DNA of 64,000 nucleotides from an uncultured Eubacteriales bacterium (GTDB lineage: Bacteria; Bacillota; Clostridia; Oscillospirales; Oscillospiraceae), in assembly GCA_900544765.1 (NCBI GenBank), contig UQWI01000002.1:62001-126000 (forward strand). The letters are read 5' to 3'. The notes beneath the pieces are model-generated. The model worked only from the letters and a program-made list of their open reading frames with translations. It was not told the origin of the DNA and did no database searches. Below are positions 7,818 to 15,385 of this stretch, piece by piece (position 1 is the stretch's first letter; each line of letters starts with the position of its first letter). The translations under genes were made by a program, and so were the position numbers.

Positions 7818-8066
7818 ATGGAATACAAATACGACACCCAGCTTCTGCTCGAGGGCGAGAACCTCGACGAGGACGTCATACACGACTACATACAGGACAA
7901 CATTCCCGGCGACTGCCTGCTCGTTGCGGGCGGCGACGACCTCGTGAAGCTGCACTTCCACACCAACGTCCCCTGGCGCGTGCTGGAGTATTGCGCCACG
8001 CTCGGCGACGTTTTCGACGTCGTGGTAGAGAACATGGAGCGCCAGGCCAACGGTCTGCAGGGCTGA
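7818..8066 (+). CDS. Stand-alone FakA/YloV middle-domain-like protein
   Basis: An 82-residue protein resembling the segment that follows the DhaL kinase domain in fatty-acid kinase FakA (YloV). The recognisable pattern is an N-terminal YDTQLLLEGENLDED, a central PGDCLLVAGGDDLVKLHFHT and VPWRVLEYCATLGDVFDVVVENM. In FakA this domain carries a metal site built from a Cys in the GYCTE motif and two His in the HVHT motif. Here the HxH pair is kept (LHFHT) but the Cys position is Asp. There is no kinase or FakB gene nearby. GAAAGGAG precedes the ATG. The family link is fairly clear; the role as a free domain is unknown. Confidence 0.65.
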   Translation: MEYKYDTQLLLEGENLDEDVIHDYIQDNIPGDCLLVAGGDDLVKLHFHTNVPWRVLEYCATLGDVFDVVVENMERQANGLQG

Positions 8067-8101
8067 AAACTTAAGTTTAGTTTAAGAATCCTTTAAGTGC
8101 C

Positions 8102-8130
8102 TTGCCCGGCGGGCGGCGCGGCTTTATAAT
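8102..8130 (+). promoter_or_regulatory. Promoter for the second lipoprotein
   Basis: TTGCCC and TATAAT are separated by 17 bp, ending 21 bp before the lipoprotein ATG. The short gap from the FakA-like gene suggests partial readthrough as well. Confidence 0.6.
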
Positions 8131-8151
8131 GTGGTAAAGGAGTTGATAGGG

Positions 8152-8862
8152 ATGAAGAAACGCCTTGCCGCGCTGGCCGTGCCGCTCGCCCTCGCGCTGC
8201 TGCTGAGCGGCTGCGGGCTGTTCGGATGGAACAATGCCACGGAGACGCCGCCGCCCATAGTATCCGAAACGCCGCAGCCGGTTTCAACCTACCCGTCGGT
8301 GTATGAGACGGCGACGCCGCAGCCCGTGGCAGACGCCCTCGTATATCCGGCTGAGCTGACTGAGTCGGAAATGGCGTTGCTGGACCTGTTCGGAGAGGAC
8401 GCAGATGGCTGGAGCCTGTACGACTTTGCGGTTCCCAGCGGGACGCAGTACGTTGCGGTGACGCTTTGGCAGCTCGAGGACGGGGCCTGGCAGCGGCGCT
8501 CGTCGGATTCGGCGAGTATGAGCGTAGGGGAGGGCACAGGACGCATCGCCGTGCGCTTTGACCTCGAAACGATGAGCTTCGAGTACGCCTGCCAGATGGG
8601 CAGCGGCACCATGAGGCATGACCCGACTGTGCTCACGGAGGACGCGGCAAGCGTCGCCTGGGGCGTGTCCTCGCTTGCCGAGAGCACTGAGGCGCACACC
8701 GATGCGCCGGTGGCCCTGATGCTGATATCCGGCACCGAAGGCAATTCGCACACACAGTACATACCGCAGATTGGTTTCGACGAGCCGGAACTGTTCGGCG
8801 AGTCGCACGTCTATGACTTCGCCTTCACCCTGGAGTTTGTCTCTGGTGGCGCGGTGGAGTGA
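8152..8862 (+). CDS. Secreted lipoprotein of unknown function (paralogue of the one at 6960-7646)
   Basis: A 236-residue lipoprotein with signal MKKRLAALAVPLALALLL and lipobox LSGC at about residues 19-22, followed by a Pro/Thr-rich linker. The mature domain is similar in arrangement to the divergent lipoprotein: AELTESEMALLDLFG against VELSEEEQEISYLSS, then a QLEDGAW-type turn. ATG 8152 is used because AAAGGAG lies ten bases upstream and the signal peptide starts there. A terminator follows directly. Function unknown. Confidence 0.7.
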   Translation: MKKRLAALAVPLALALLLSGCGLFGWNNATETPPPIVSETPQPVSTYPSVYETATPQPVADALVYPAELTESEMALLDLFGEDADGWSLYDFAVPSGTQYVAVTLWQLEDGAWQRRSSDSASMSVGEGTGRIAVRFDLETMSFEYACQMGSGTMRHDPTVLTEDAASVAWGVSSLAESTEAHTDAPVALMLISGTEGNSHTQYIPQIGFDEPELFGESHVYDFAFTLEFVSGGAVE

Positions 8863-8865
8863 GCT

Positions 8866-8894
8866 AAAAGGCAGGGCAAAAGCCCTGCCTTTTC
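8866..8894. terminator. Terminator shared by lipoprotein and MFS gene
   Basis: AAAAGGCAGGGC, an AAAA loop and GCCCTGCCTTTTC form a symmetrical hairpin usable in both directions between convergent genes. Confidence 0.85.
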
Positions 8895-8925
8895 GCACAT
8901 AAAAGCCGGGAAAACCGGCGCTTGT

Positions 8926-10083
8926 TTATCTCTTGCAGGCCTTTACCACGCGCTCATGGGCCAGGAGCATTATAAGCCAGAATACCAGCAGGAAGCAGGG
9001 CAGGAGCCCCACGCCGATGTGGTTGGCGATGAGCCCGAAGAGCGGAGGCATGAGCGTGGTCCCGGTGTAGGCGCTGGCCATCTCGAGGCCAATCATGGCC
9101 TGGGAGCGGGACGCGCCGAAGTGCTCCGGCGTGGAGTGTATGATGCTCGGGTAGATTGGCGCGCAGCCCAGGCCGATAAGCACCAGGCCCGCAAGCGCGG
9201 CCTCGTCCACCGGAACGATGAGCAGTGCGGCGCCCAGAAACAGCACGCCCTGGCCGAGCCTTATCATACTCGTGTCGCTGAGCTTCGCCGTGATAAAACC
9301 GCAGAGCGCACGTCCGGCGGTTATGCCGATGTAGAACAGGCTGGCGAAGCGGGCGGCTAGCTCCTCGCTTATGCCGTGGTGCAGCACCAGAAAACTGCTG
9401 GCCCAGAGGCCGGAGGTGTTCTCTATGGCGCTGTAGCAGAAGAAGGCCAGCATGATGGACTTGGCGCCCGGCGTCCTGATAAGCGCGCGGAAGCCGGGGC
9501 GCTCGCTGCGTGCGTCCCCATCCTGCGCGGCCTGGACGCCCTTCTTCCACATGGGCAGGCTCAGCAGCAGTATCACGGTCAGGGCGGCCTGGATAACGGC
9601 TATGTACCTGTAGCCGGCGGGCCAGCCGTGTCCGCCGGAGAGGGCATAGCCCATGACGTACGGGCCGACGGAGGCGCCGATGCCCCACATGCAGTGCAGC
9701 CAGCTCATGTGACGGCTCGCGTAATGCAGGGCGACAAAGTTGTTCAGCGCGGCGTCCACGCAGCCAGCGCCTATGCCGTAGGGTACGGCCCAGAGGCAGA
9801 GCATCCAGAACGAGCTGCTTACGGAGAAGCCGAAGAGCGCCGCAGCCGTGAGCAGTACGCTGATGGCCGTGACCCTGCCGGTGCCGAGCCTGCGCGTGAG
9901 CGCGTCGCTCATCAGGGCGGAGACCACCGTCCCGACGGCGATTATCATGGATATCGCGCCCGCGTATGAGACGGGTACGCCGAACTGCACATACATGCTC
10001 GGCCAGGCCGAGCCGAGCAGTGCGTCGGGCAGGCCGAGACTTATGAACGCCAGGTAGATTATAGCAAGCAGAAGGGAGTACAC
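8926..10083 (-). CDS. Major facilitator superfamily transporter
   Basis: A 385-residue MFS permease with about 12 hydrophobic helices. The opening stretch ISLGLPDALLGSAWPSM and the loop DALTRRLGTGRV between helices 2 and 3 fit the FucP/sugar-permease-like branch of MFS, but the substrate cannot be assigned. The GTG at 10083 is preferred because GGAGG lies six bases upstream; an upstream ATG at 10119 has no ribosome-binding site and would add a basic stretch. It reads away from the MATE gene, and a hairpin separates the two. Confidence 0.75.
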   Translation of the reverse strand: MYSLLLAIIYLAFISLGLPDALLGSAWPSMYVQFGVPVSYAGAISMIIAVGTVVSALMSDALTRRLGTGRVTAISVLLTAAALFGFSVSSSFWMLCLWAVPYGIGAGCVDAALNNFVALHYASRHMSWLHCMWGIGASVGPYVMGYALSGGHGWPAGYRYIAVIQAALTVILLLSLPMWKKGVQAAQDGDARSERPGFRALIRTPGAKSIMLAFFCYSAIENTSGLWASSFLVLHHGISEELAARFASLFYIGITAGRALCGFITAKLSDTSMIRLGQGVLFLGAALLIVPVDEAALAGLVLIGLGCAPIYPSIIHSTPEHFGASRSQAMIGLEMASAYTGTTLMPPLFGLIANHIGVGLLPCFLLVFWLIMLLAHERVVKACKR

Positions 10084-10150
10084 GGCACACCTCCGTAGGA
10101 AAGCTCTTTTTGCAGGCATATGATAGCTGTGCTCCGGCCGAAAGTCAAGA

Positions 10151-10175
10151 AAAAAGCGGGCAAAAACCCGCTTTT
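10151..10175 (-). terminator. Terminator after the minus-strand MATE gene
   Basis: AAAAGCGGG and CCCGCTTTTT form a hairpin that is symmetrical in its A/T flanks. It lies about 90 bp beyond the MATE stop codon and just before the MFS gene. Confidence 0.8.
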
Positions 10176-10262
10176 CTTTGTGCGCAGCGTTTGGGGCGGC
10201 CGGACATGTCCGGGCAGAGCTTTTCTAGGTGGGCGGAGCTCAGCTATGCGGCCGCAGGCGCG

Positions 10263-11579
10263 CTATTTTCTCCTTTTCACTATGAACCGCAGAGCATAGA
10301 GCGCCAGCATCAGCGCCCAGCTGAGCGCCTCGGCGTAGGCGATGGTGAGAGCCTCGAACACCGGCTTCATGGCGTAGGACGCGCCTATGCGCACGGCGAG
10401 GGCGGCAACGCTTACGGCGCTTGAATATATGAGGTCGCCGAAGCCCTCCAGGCTGCCCCTGACGGCCAGGGCGAGGCCGTAGACGACGTAGAAGGGAGCA
10501 ATGCCGCCGAAGAAGTCCTCGCCTATGCCGACAACCGTCTCGCCTGCGCCGAAGATGGATATGAGCCAGCCGCCCGTCGGGATGATGATGCCCGTCAGCA
10601 GGAGCGAGACGCCCGTCATGAGCACCGCGCCCGCGTAGAGTATGCGCCGTGCGCGCGCGTCATCACCGGCGCCGTGGCTGTGCGCGGTGAGCGTGGAGAT
10701 GGCCGAGCCGAGGTTTATGATGGGCAGCAGGATGATGGTGTCAACGCGGTAAGCCGTGGTGATGGCCGTGACGGTGTCGGTGCCGAAGCTGTTCATGAAG
10801 CGCTGCAAAAACAGGCTGCCCGCCGCGCCTATGCTCGATTGCAGCATGGGCGGCACTCCGTAGAGCATGCCCTCTTTTAAAAGCGGCAGGTCCGCCTTAA
10901 CCGGGCGGACAAAGCGCAGCTCCGGGTGCATCTTCGCGGCGTAGGCTATGATGAAAACGGTCATAGCCGCCTGGGAAAACACGGTGGCTATGGCAGCGCC
11001 GCGAACGCCCCAGGGTATTATGGCCACGAGCATTATGTCTAGCGCAATGTTGACGAGCGAGGACACCAGCACGGACAAAAACGGCGCGCGGCTGTCTCCC
11101 AGTGCGCGGAGCGCGGCGGAATATGTGTTGTAAACGGCCAGAAAGGGCATACCCAGGAATATGACGGACAGGTACTGCGTGGAGAGCGGCAGCATGTCCT
11201 GCGTGGTGTCCAGCAGCACCAGCAGCTCTCCGGCGAAAAAGTAGCCGGGTACGGCGATTACGAGGAAGGCACCGCCCAGGATGAGCGCGAAGAGCGAGAG
11301 CGTTTTGGCGACCTTGTGTGTTTCGCCCGCACCGTGGCGCTGGGCCATAAGGACGTTGAGGCCGAGAGTGAAGCCGGTTATGACGGTGACGAAGAGGTTT
11401 ACGCTGGTGGTTGTCGCTCCGACCGAGCCCATGGCGAGCTGGCCCTCGACGTGGCCGACAATGAAGGCGTCGACCCAGTTGTAGAGCTGCTGCAGCACGC
11501 CGCTGAGTATGAGCGGCAGGCTGAAGCTGACAAGCTCGCGCGCTATGCCGCCCCAGTGCTCCGATGACAGCCTGGACAT
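10263..11579 (-). CDS. MATE-family efflux transporter
   Basis: A 438-residue multidrug/organic-cation exporter of the MOP superfamily with about 12 helices in two homologous halves; FSLPLILSGVLQQLYNWVDAF opens the first and GMLYGVPPMLQSSIGAAGSL the second. Such transporters use a Na+ or H+ gradient. The ATG at 11579 is chosen because GGAGGG lies seven bases upstream; the longer frame to 11657 lies in a structured leader. It has a near-consensus promoter and about a 100-nt leader with several hairpins, suggesting post-initiation control. Confidence 0.85.
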   Translation of the reverse strand: MSRLSSEHWGGIARELVSFSLPLILSGVLQQLYNWVDAFIVGHVEGQLAMGSVGATTTSVNLFVTVITGFTLGLNVLMAQRHGAGETHKVAKTLSLFALILGGAFLVIAVPGYFFAGELLVLLDTTQDMLPLSTQYLSVIFLGMPFLAVYNTYSAALRALGDSRAPFLSVLVSSLVNIALDIMLVAIIPWGVRGAAIATVFSQAAMTVFIIAYAAKMHPELRFVRPVKADLPLLKEGMLYGVPPMLQSSIGAAGSLFLQRFMNSFGTDTVTAITTAYRVDTIILLPIINLGSAISTLTAHSHGAGDDARARRILYAGAVLMTGVSLLLTGIIIPTGGWLISIFGAGETVVGIGEDFFGGIAPFYVVYGLALAVRGSLEGFGDLIYSSAVSVAALAVRIGASYAMKPVFEALTIAYAEALSWALMLALYALRFIVKRRK

Positions 11580-11586
11580 TACCATC

Positions 11587-11681
11587 CCTCCGCCTGAAAG
11601 TTTGCCTGAGCAAAATAAAGCCGCATGCAAGCAGTTTTGCATACGGTAAATACTCACCAGGCGGGAAGCTCAGCTCCCGCC
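11587..11681 (-). promoter_or_regulatory. Structured 5' leader of the MATE gene
   Basis: Reading 5' to 3' on the minus strand, the leader holds a GGCGGGA/TCCCGCC hairpin (11660-11681), a small GGTGA/TTACC hairpin, a 10-bp stem CCGTATGCAA/TTGCATGCGG with one wobble pair (11621-11646) and a TTTGC/GCAAA hairpin just before the ribosome-binding site. No T-run follows any stem, so control, if any, would be translational. I do not match it to a known riboswitch class. Confidence 0.45.
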
Positions 11682-11686
11682 GGGAC

Positions 11687-11715
11687 ATTATATCATGGGC
11701 GCATGCGCTTTTCAA
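11687..11715 (-). promoter_or_regulatory. Strong promoter for the MATE gene
   Basis: On the minus strand TTGAAA (11710-11715) and TATAAT (11687-11692) are spaced by exactly 17 bp. The expected start near 11680 coincides with the first leader hairpin. Confidence 0.75.
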
Positions 11716-11840
11716 GCTCCCCGCACAGCCGCGACGGCTTACGGCCTTTTCTGAGGCCGGAAATTTTTACGGGCGCGGCGAGGGCTGTACCCGGCGGCGC
11801 GGCACGGCGCTGAAAATGCCCGGCGTGGAAAGCGCCGCAC

Positions 11841-11869
11841 TTGACAGAAGGCGCGTTTTGCGGCACAAT
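11841..11869 (+). promoter_or_regulatory. Promoter for the DUF5655 operon
   Basis: TTGACA and CACAAT are spaced by 17 bp, with the predicted start about a dozen bases before the ATG at 11888. The 308-bp gap 11580-11887 otherwise contains the divergent MATE promoter and leader and a G+C-rich stretch with no visible gene. Confidence 0.5.
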
Positions 11870-11887
11870 AGCCTGAGAGGTGAGAGC

Positions 11888-12259
11888 ATGACGCAAGACG
11901 AACTGCTGTTCTTTTCCGGGTACGGCGAGGCCCTGCCTATTTACGCCGCGCTGCGGGAAAAAATCCTGGGGCTCTGGCCGGACGTGGATATCCGCGTCGC
12001 AAAGACGCAGATAACTTTCAAGGCGCGTTACGGCTTCGCCTTCGTCTCCACACGGCGCATGGGCAGGCGCTGTCCCGACGTGTTCATCATCGTCAGCTTC
12101 GGCCTTGGACGCGAGCTGTGCTCTGCGCGCATCTTCGCCGCGAGCGAGCCGTACCCGGGCCGATGGACGCACCACGTCATAGTATCGTCGCCGGAGGAGG
12201 TAGACGAGGAGCTCATGGGCTGGATAGACGAGGCGCGTGGATTTGCCCTCACCAAGTGA
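11888..12259 (+). CDS. DUF5655-like protein
   Basis: A 123-residue soluble protein resembling DUF5655: LPIYAALREKI near the start, a central strand-rich core (VAKTQITFKARYGFAFVST) and a C-terminal VSSPEEVDEELMGWIDEA helix. The family is uncharacterised and has been seen both alone and fused to other domains. GAGAGGTGAG precedes the ATG. It heads a run of plus-strand genes (membrane protein, AlkD, exonuclease, methyltransferase, YlmC) that may be partly cotranscribed. Confidence 0.6.
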   Translation: MTQDELLFFSGYGEALPIYAALREKILGLWPDVDIRVAKTQITFKARYGFAFVSTRRMGRRCPDVFIIVSFGLGRELCSARIFAASEPYPGRWTHHVIVSSPEEVDEELMGWIDEARGFALTK

Positions 12260-12311
12260 ACTTTAAAACTGGAAGCAATAGGCGGCGCAGGCCGCAAAAT
12301 GGAGGAACTAT

Positions 12312-12875
12312 ATGGCTGCATTTATGCTGCTGCTGCGGGGTATAGGCATGGCCCTCGGCGGGGCGCTCATCTGGGTGCTGTTTGTAACCGTGCCGCCCTG
12401 GCTCTGCGGCTACACGATTGCCCGCAACAGCTCCTGGTGGACGCCTGACGACAGGATAAAGGCCTACATCACTATAAAGAACCCGCGCGTTGCCCGGCGC
12501 TTCGTGCCGGAGTACATCGGCTGGAACAGCGTTATCCACACGGACATACCGCTGTTTTTCAACCGCTATACGATGAACAAGTACCCCGAACGCCTTAGCC
12601 TGCTGGGCGCGTTCAACTACTTCTTCGTCACGGTCACCACGCTCTTCTACTGGGTCTGCGTGACGGACTTCCTGTTCATCCACTTGCTGGACGACAACTG
12701 GGCGCTGTGGGCCTTCTTCGCCCTCGTGGGCGAGGCCGTAATATTCTTCGCGCTCGAGAACTGGAACACCGCGAACCGCAAGGCGCCGACCGTGGTGATA
12801 ACGCGCCAGGGCATGAAGCAGATACGCGCCGCCCGCCGCGCCAGGAAGAAAAGGAGCGGTAAACGTGCAAAGTGA
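12312..12875 (+). CDS. Integral membrane protein of unknown function
   Basis: A 187-residue protein with hydrophobic segments at about residues 3-32, 98-125 and 130-150 and a very basic C-terminal tail (RRARKKRSGKRAK). It begins at ATG 12312 with GGAGG six bases upstream. Its last 11 bases overlap the GTG of the AlkD-like gene, so the two are translationally coupled. I do not recognise the family. Confidence 0.6.
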   Translation: MAAFMLLLRGIGMALGGALIWVLFVTVPPWLCGYTIARNSSWWTPDDRIKAYITIKNPRVARRFVPEYIGWNSVIHTDIPLFFNRYTMNKYPERLSLLGAFNYFFVTVTTLFYWVCVTDFLFIHLLDDNWALWAFFALVGEAVIFFALENWNTANRKAPTVVITRQGMKQIRAARRARKKRSGKRAK

Positions 12876-13551
12876 GACCGTATTTGACAGGCTCCGCTCC
12901 CTCGCGGACGGAGAGTACGCCGCCTTTCAGCTCGGCCTCATCCCCGGGGTGGCGCCCGAAAGGGTACTCGGTGTACGCACACCAGCGTTGAGGAAGCTTG
13001 CGCGCGAGCTCAGGGGTACCGCCGAGGCGGAACAATTCATGGCTGAGCTGCCGCACGGTTATTACGACGAGAACAACCTGCACGGCCTGCTCATAAACGA
13101 AATGCGCAGCTATGACGCCGCCCTCGCGGCGCTGGAGGCCTTCCTGCCACACGTAGACAACTGGGCCACCTGCGACATCCTCTCGCCGCGCGCGTTCAAG
13201 ACCCGGCCCGAGGGGCTGATGGATGAGGTCCGCGCCTGGCTTTCGAGCGGGCGGACGTACACAGTGCGCTTCGGACTGGGCGTGCTGCTGGGCTTCTACC
13301 TCGACGAGGGCTTCGATGCCGGACAGCTAGAGCTGGCCGCCGGGTGCTGCTGCGGGGAGTACTACATCGACATGATGGTAGCTTGGTACTTCGCCACCGC
13401 GGCGGCGAAGCAGCCCGAGAGCGCGCTGCCGTACATATATGAGCGGCGGCTCAGCCGGTGGGTGCACAACAAGACCATACAGAAGTGCGTTGAGTCCCGG
13501 CGCATATCGCCGGAGCTCAAAGAACGCCTGAAAACCCTGAGATGGAAATGA
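12865..13551 (+). CDS. alkD: DNA alkylation repair protein, AlkD-like glycosylase
   Basis: A 228-residue HEAT-like-repeat protein of the AlkC/AlkD superfamily, which removes positively charged N3- and N7-alkylated purines without base flipping. Signatures are LGVRTPALRKLAREL, the YYDENNLHGLLI segment and VDNWATCDIL with its conserved Trp and Asp, followed by repeated alpha-helices. The GTG start has AGGAG ten bases upstream and overlaps the preceding membrane-protein gene. A hairpin follows before the exonuclease gene. Confidence 0.8.
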   Translation: MQSETVFDRLRSLADGEYAAFQLGLIPGVAPERVLGVRTPALRKLARELRGTAEAEQFMAELPHGYYDENNLHGLLINEMRSYDAALAALEAFLPHVDNWATCDILSPRAFKTRPEGLMDEVRAWLSSGRTYTVRFGLGVLLGFYLDEGFDAGQLELAAGCCCGEYYIDMMVAWYFATAAAKQPESALPYIYERRLSRWVHNKTIQKCVESRRISPELKERLKTLRWK

Positions 13552-13556
13552 TACGC

Positions 13557-13580
13557 GCCGGAGACCTCGGTCTCCGGCTG
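13557..13580 (+). terminator. Hairpin after the AlkD gene
   Basis: GCCGGAGACC and GGTCTCCGGC form a perfect 10-bp stem with a two-base loop, but only CTTT follows a few bases later. It is a weak terminator or an mRNA-stabilising hairpin. Confidence 0.5.
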
Positions 13581-13608
13581 CGCTTTAACTGCGAGGAAGG
13601 AGCAGACT

Positions 13609-14184
13609 ATGCCGCGCTACGTCGTGTTCGACACGGAGACGCCGAACTCATTTAACAACCGTATGTGCCAGATAGGCGTGACTGTCGTGGAGGACGGGGA
13701 GATAACCGGCGGCTTCACGCGCCTCATAGACCCGGAGTGCGACTACTCCTGGTTCAACATCCAGATACACGGCATCACGCCCGAGGCCACGAACGCCTCA
13801 CCCTGCTTCGCCGGGCTCTGGCGCAGCGAGCTCGAGGAGGCTTTCGGCGGGGACGTGCTTGTGGCGCACAACGCGCCCTTCGACATGGGCGTGTTGGCCC
13901 GCTGCCTGCGTGACTACGAAATAGACTGGCGGCCGCGAGCGGAGTACATAGACACGGTGCGAATGGCTAGGCGCGCCTTCCCGGAGCTCCCAAACCACAA
14001 GCTGGACACGCTCTCGCATGCGCTGGATATCAGCCTCATGCACCACGACGCCGGGAGCGACGCGCTCTGCTGCGCGAGGGTGTTCCTGGAATGTATACGG
14101 CGCGGCCTGCGGCCCGAGGACTACGTCCGCACATATGACATGATGAATATGCAGACGCTTAGGGAGGTAAGGCGGCGTGGCTGA
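13609..14184 (+). CDS. DnaQ-like DEDDh 3'-5' exonuclease
   Basis: A 191-residue exonuclease of the DNA polymerase III epsilon type. ExoI is FDTET (metal-binding Asp and Glu, residues 7-11), ExoII is VLVAHNAPFDMGVL (Asp), and ExoIII is the late HDAGSDALCCARV, whose His and Asp make it DEDDh. It lacks the extra domains of PolC or DinG, so it may be a repair or RNA-processing nuclease. GGAAGGAG precedes the ATG. It overlaps the next gene by eight bases. Confidence 0.85.
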   Translation: MPRYVVFDTETPNSFNNRMCQIGVTVVEDGEITGGFTRLIDPECDYSWFNIQIHGITPEATNASPCFAGLWRSELEEAFGGDVLVAHNAPFDMGVLARCLRDYEIDWRPRAEYIDTVRMARRAFPELPNHKLDTLSHALDISLMHHDAGSDALCCARVFLECIRRGLRPEDYVRTYDMMNMQTLREVRRRG

Positions 14185-14944
14185 CATTATATTCCCCGAC
14201 GCGCTGCCGCTGGACTCGCTCGCTATACCGCTGTGGTGCCGGGCGCAGTGCCGGGTGCTGTACCCTGAGCTCGGCGTGGGCGGGGCAGACGAAGAGCTCA
14301 TCGCCCGTATCCGGGCGGATTTCTCCGTCGCGCGCCGGAGCGAGCCGCTGCTCTACGCGCTGCGCCAGACCCTGAGCGCAAACTGCCTGCGAGATTTTCT
14401 GGCCGTGCACCCGGACGCCGCGCTCATAGACCTGGGATGCGGGTTGGACACCGTGCTCAGGCTGGCGGACAACGGGCGGTGTGCGATGATATACGCCGAC
14501 CGGCCGGAGGCGATGGCGCTGCGGCGCGAGCTCCTGCCGCCCGGAGAGCGCGAGCGCTATGTCGAGTGCGACGTCAGGGACTTGTCGCCGCTCTCGGGCG
14601 TCGACGCCTCGCGGGGCGTGTGCATAGTGATGTCAGGCCTGCTCTGCCACCTGGAGCCGGAGGATGTGCGCGCGCTGCTATCCGGGCTTGCCCGCATGTT
14701 TCCCGGGGCGCGCTGCCTGTTTGACGGCAACGGCCGGGCGCTCGCGCGCTTCTCGCGCAGGGCCGGGCTGCGCTCGTTCCTGCCCGGCGCGCCGGCTGTG
14801 CGCCGGTGGGAGGGAGTGGGCGGTGTCAGGAGCCTGAAAACCCTGCCGGAGAGCTTCCGGGTGCTGCCGCGGCTGAAGCGCCTCAAGCTCGCGCTGCTGC
14901 TGCGCATGGGCGTGATTCACTTTTACGATTGTACGCTGGCATAA
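14177..14944 (+). CDS. SAM-dependent methyltransferase, leucine-carboxyl-methyltransferase-like family
   Basis: A 255-residue protein resembling the LCM/Ppm1 class of methyltransferases, which methylate carboxylates on small molecules or peptides. The SAM-binding motif is LIDLGCGLDTVLRL (about residues 85-98), followed by ADRPEAMALRRELLPPGER and SGLLCHLEPEDVRALL. The GTG at 14177 overlaps the exonuclease stop, giving translational coupling. The substrate is not evident. A proline- and arginine-rich segment sits near residues 190-215. Confidence 0.7.
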   Translation: MADIIFPDALPLDSLAIPLWCRAQCRVLYPELGVGGADEELIARIRADFSVARRSEPLLYALRQTLSANCLRDFLAVHPDAALIDLGCGLDTVLRLADNGRCAMIYADRPEAMALRRELLPPGERERYVECDVRDLSPLSGVDASRGVCIVMSGLLCHLEPEDVRALLSGLARMFPGARCLFDGNGRALARFSRRAGLRSFLPGAPAVRRWEGVGGVRSLKTLPESFRVLPRLKRLKLALLLRMGVIHFYDCTLA

Positions 14945-14984
14945 AGCGCGCCCAGGCGGCATACGCTGATACGAGGTGATGCGC

Positions 14985-15266
14985 ATGGGCTGCCTGTTTT
15001 CCGAGCTGCGCAGCAAGGAGGTCATAGACTTGAAGAGCGGCGCGCGCCTGGGTTATGTCTGCGACGCGGAGTTCGACCCATGCAGCGGGCAGATATGCGC
15101 GCTGATTGTCCCGGGCGCAGGACGCGCGGGCGGGCTGCTCGGGCGCGACGACGACTACGTCATACCCTGGAACTGCATATCCCGCCTCGGCGACGACATA
15201 ATCCTTGTGGAGCTGCCCGAGGCCCCGCCGCGCCGCCGCCGCGAGAAGCGCCCGCTGATATACTGA
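14985..15266 (+). CDS. YlmC/YmxH-family PRC-barrel sporulation protein
   Basis: A 93-residue PRC-barrel protein of the YlmC/YmxH family found across endospore formers. The pattern SELRSKEVIDLKSGARLGYV, then FDPCSGQICALIVPG and VIPWNCISRLGDDIILVE, is typical, and the C-terminal tail is basic. ATG 14985 is favoured over 14979 because GAGGTG lies six bases upstream. The exact role is not known; B. subtilis relatives are under sporulation control. The 119 bp beyond it (15267-15385) contain no gene. Confidence 0.8.
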   Translation: MGCLFSELRSKEVIDLKSGARLGYVCDAEFDPCSGQICALIVPGAGRAGGLLGRDDDYVIPWNCISRLGDDIILVELPEAPPRRRREKRPLIY

Positions 15267-15385
15267 GCAAGCGCTTGTGTCATTTTCTTCGTGTGAGCTC
15301 CGATGACAGATGCCGGTTTACACAATATGGAGAAGGGCGCTCTTGCTTCACCCTCTTAAGGGACACCACGGGATGTGGCAGCGGA

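Noticed and set aside
11587..11681. Known riboswitch class (ZTP, fluoride, preQ1, SAM-II, guanidine-I to -IV) in the first MATE leader
   Set aside because: None of the conserved cores of these classes could be matched; reported only as an unassigned structured leader.
15267..15385. Inverted TGTCAT/ATGACA and CCAC/GTGG repeats after the YlmC-like gene
   Set aside because: Short and widely spaced, without a T-run, so neither terminator nor regulatory RNA can be argued.
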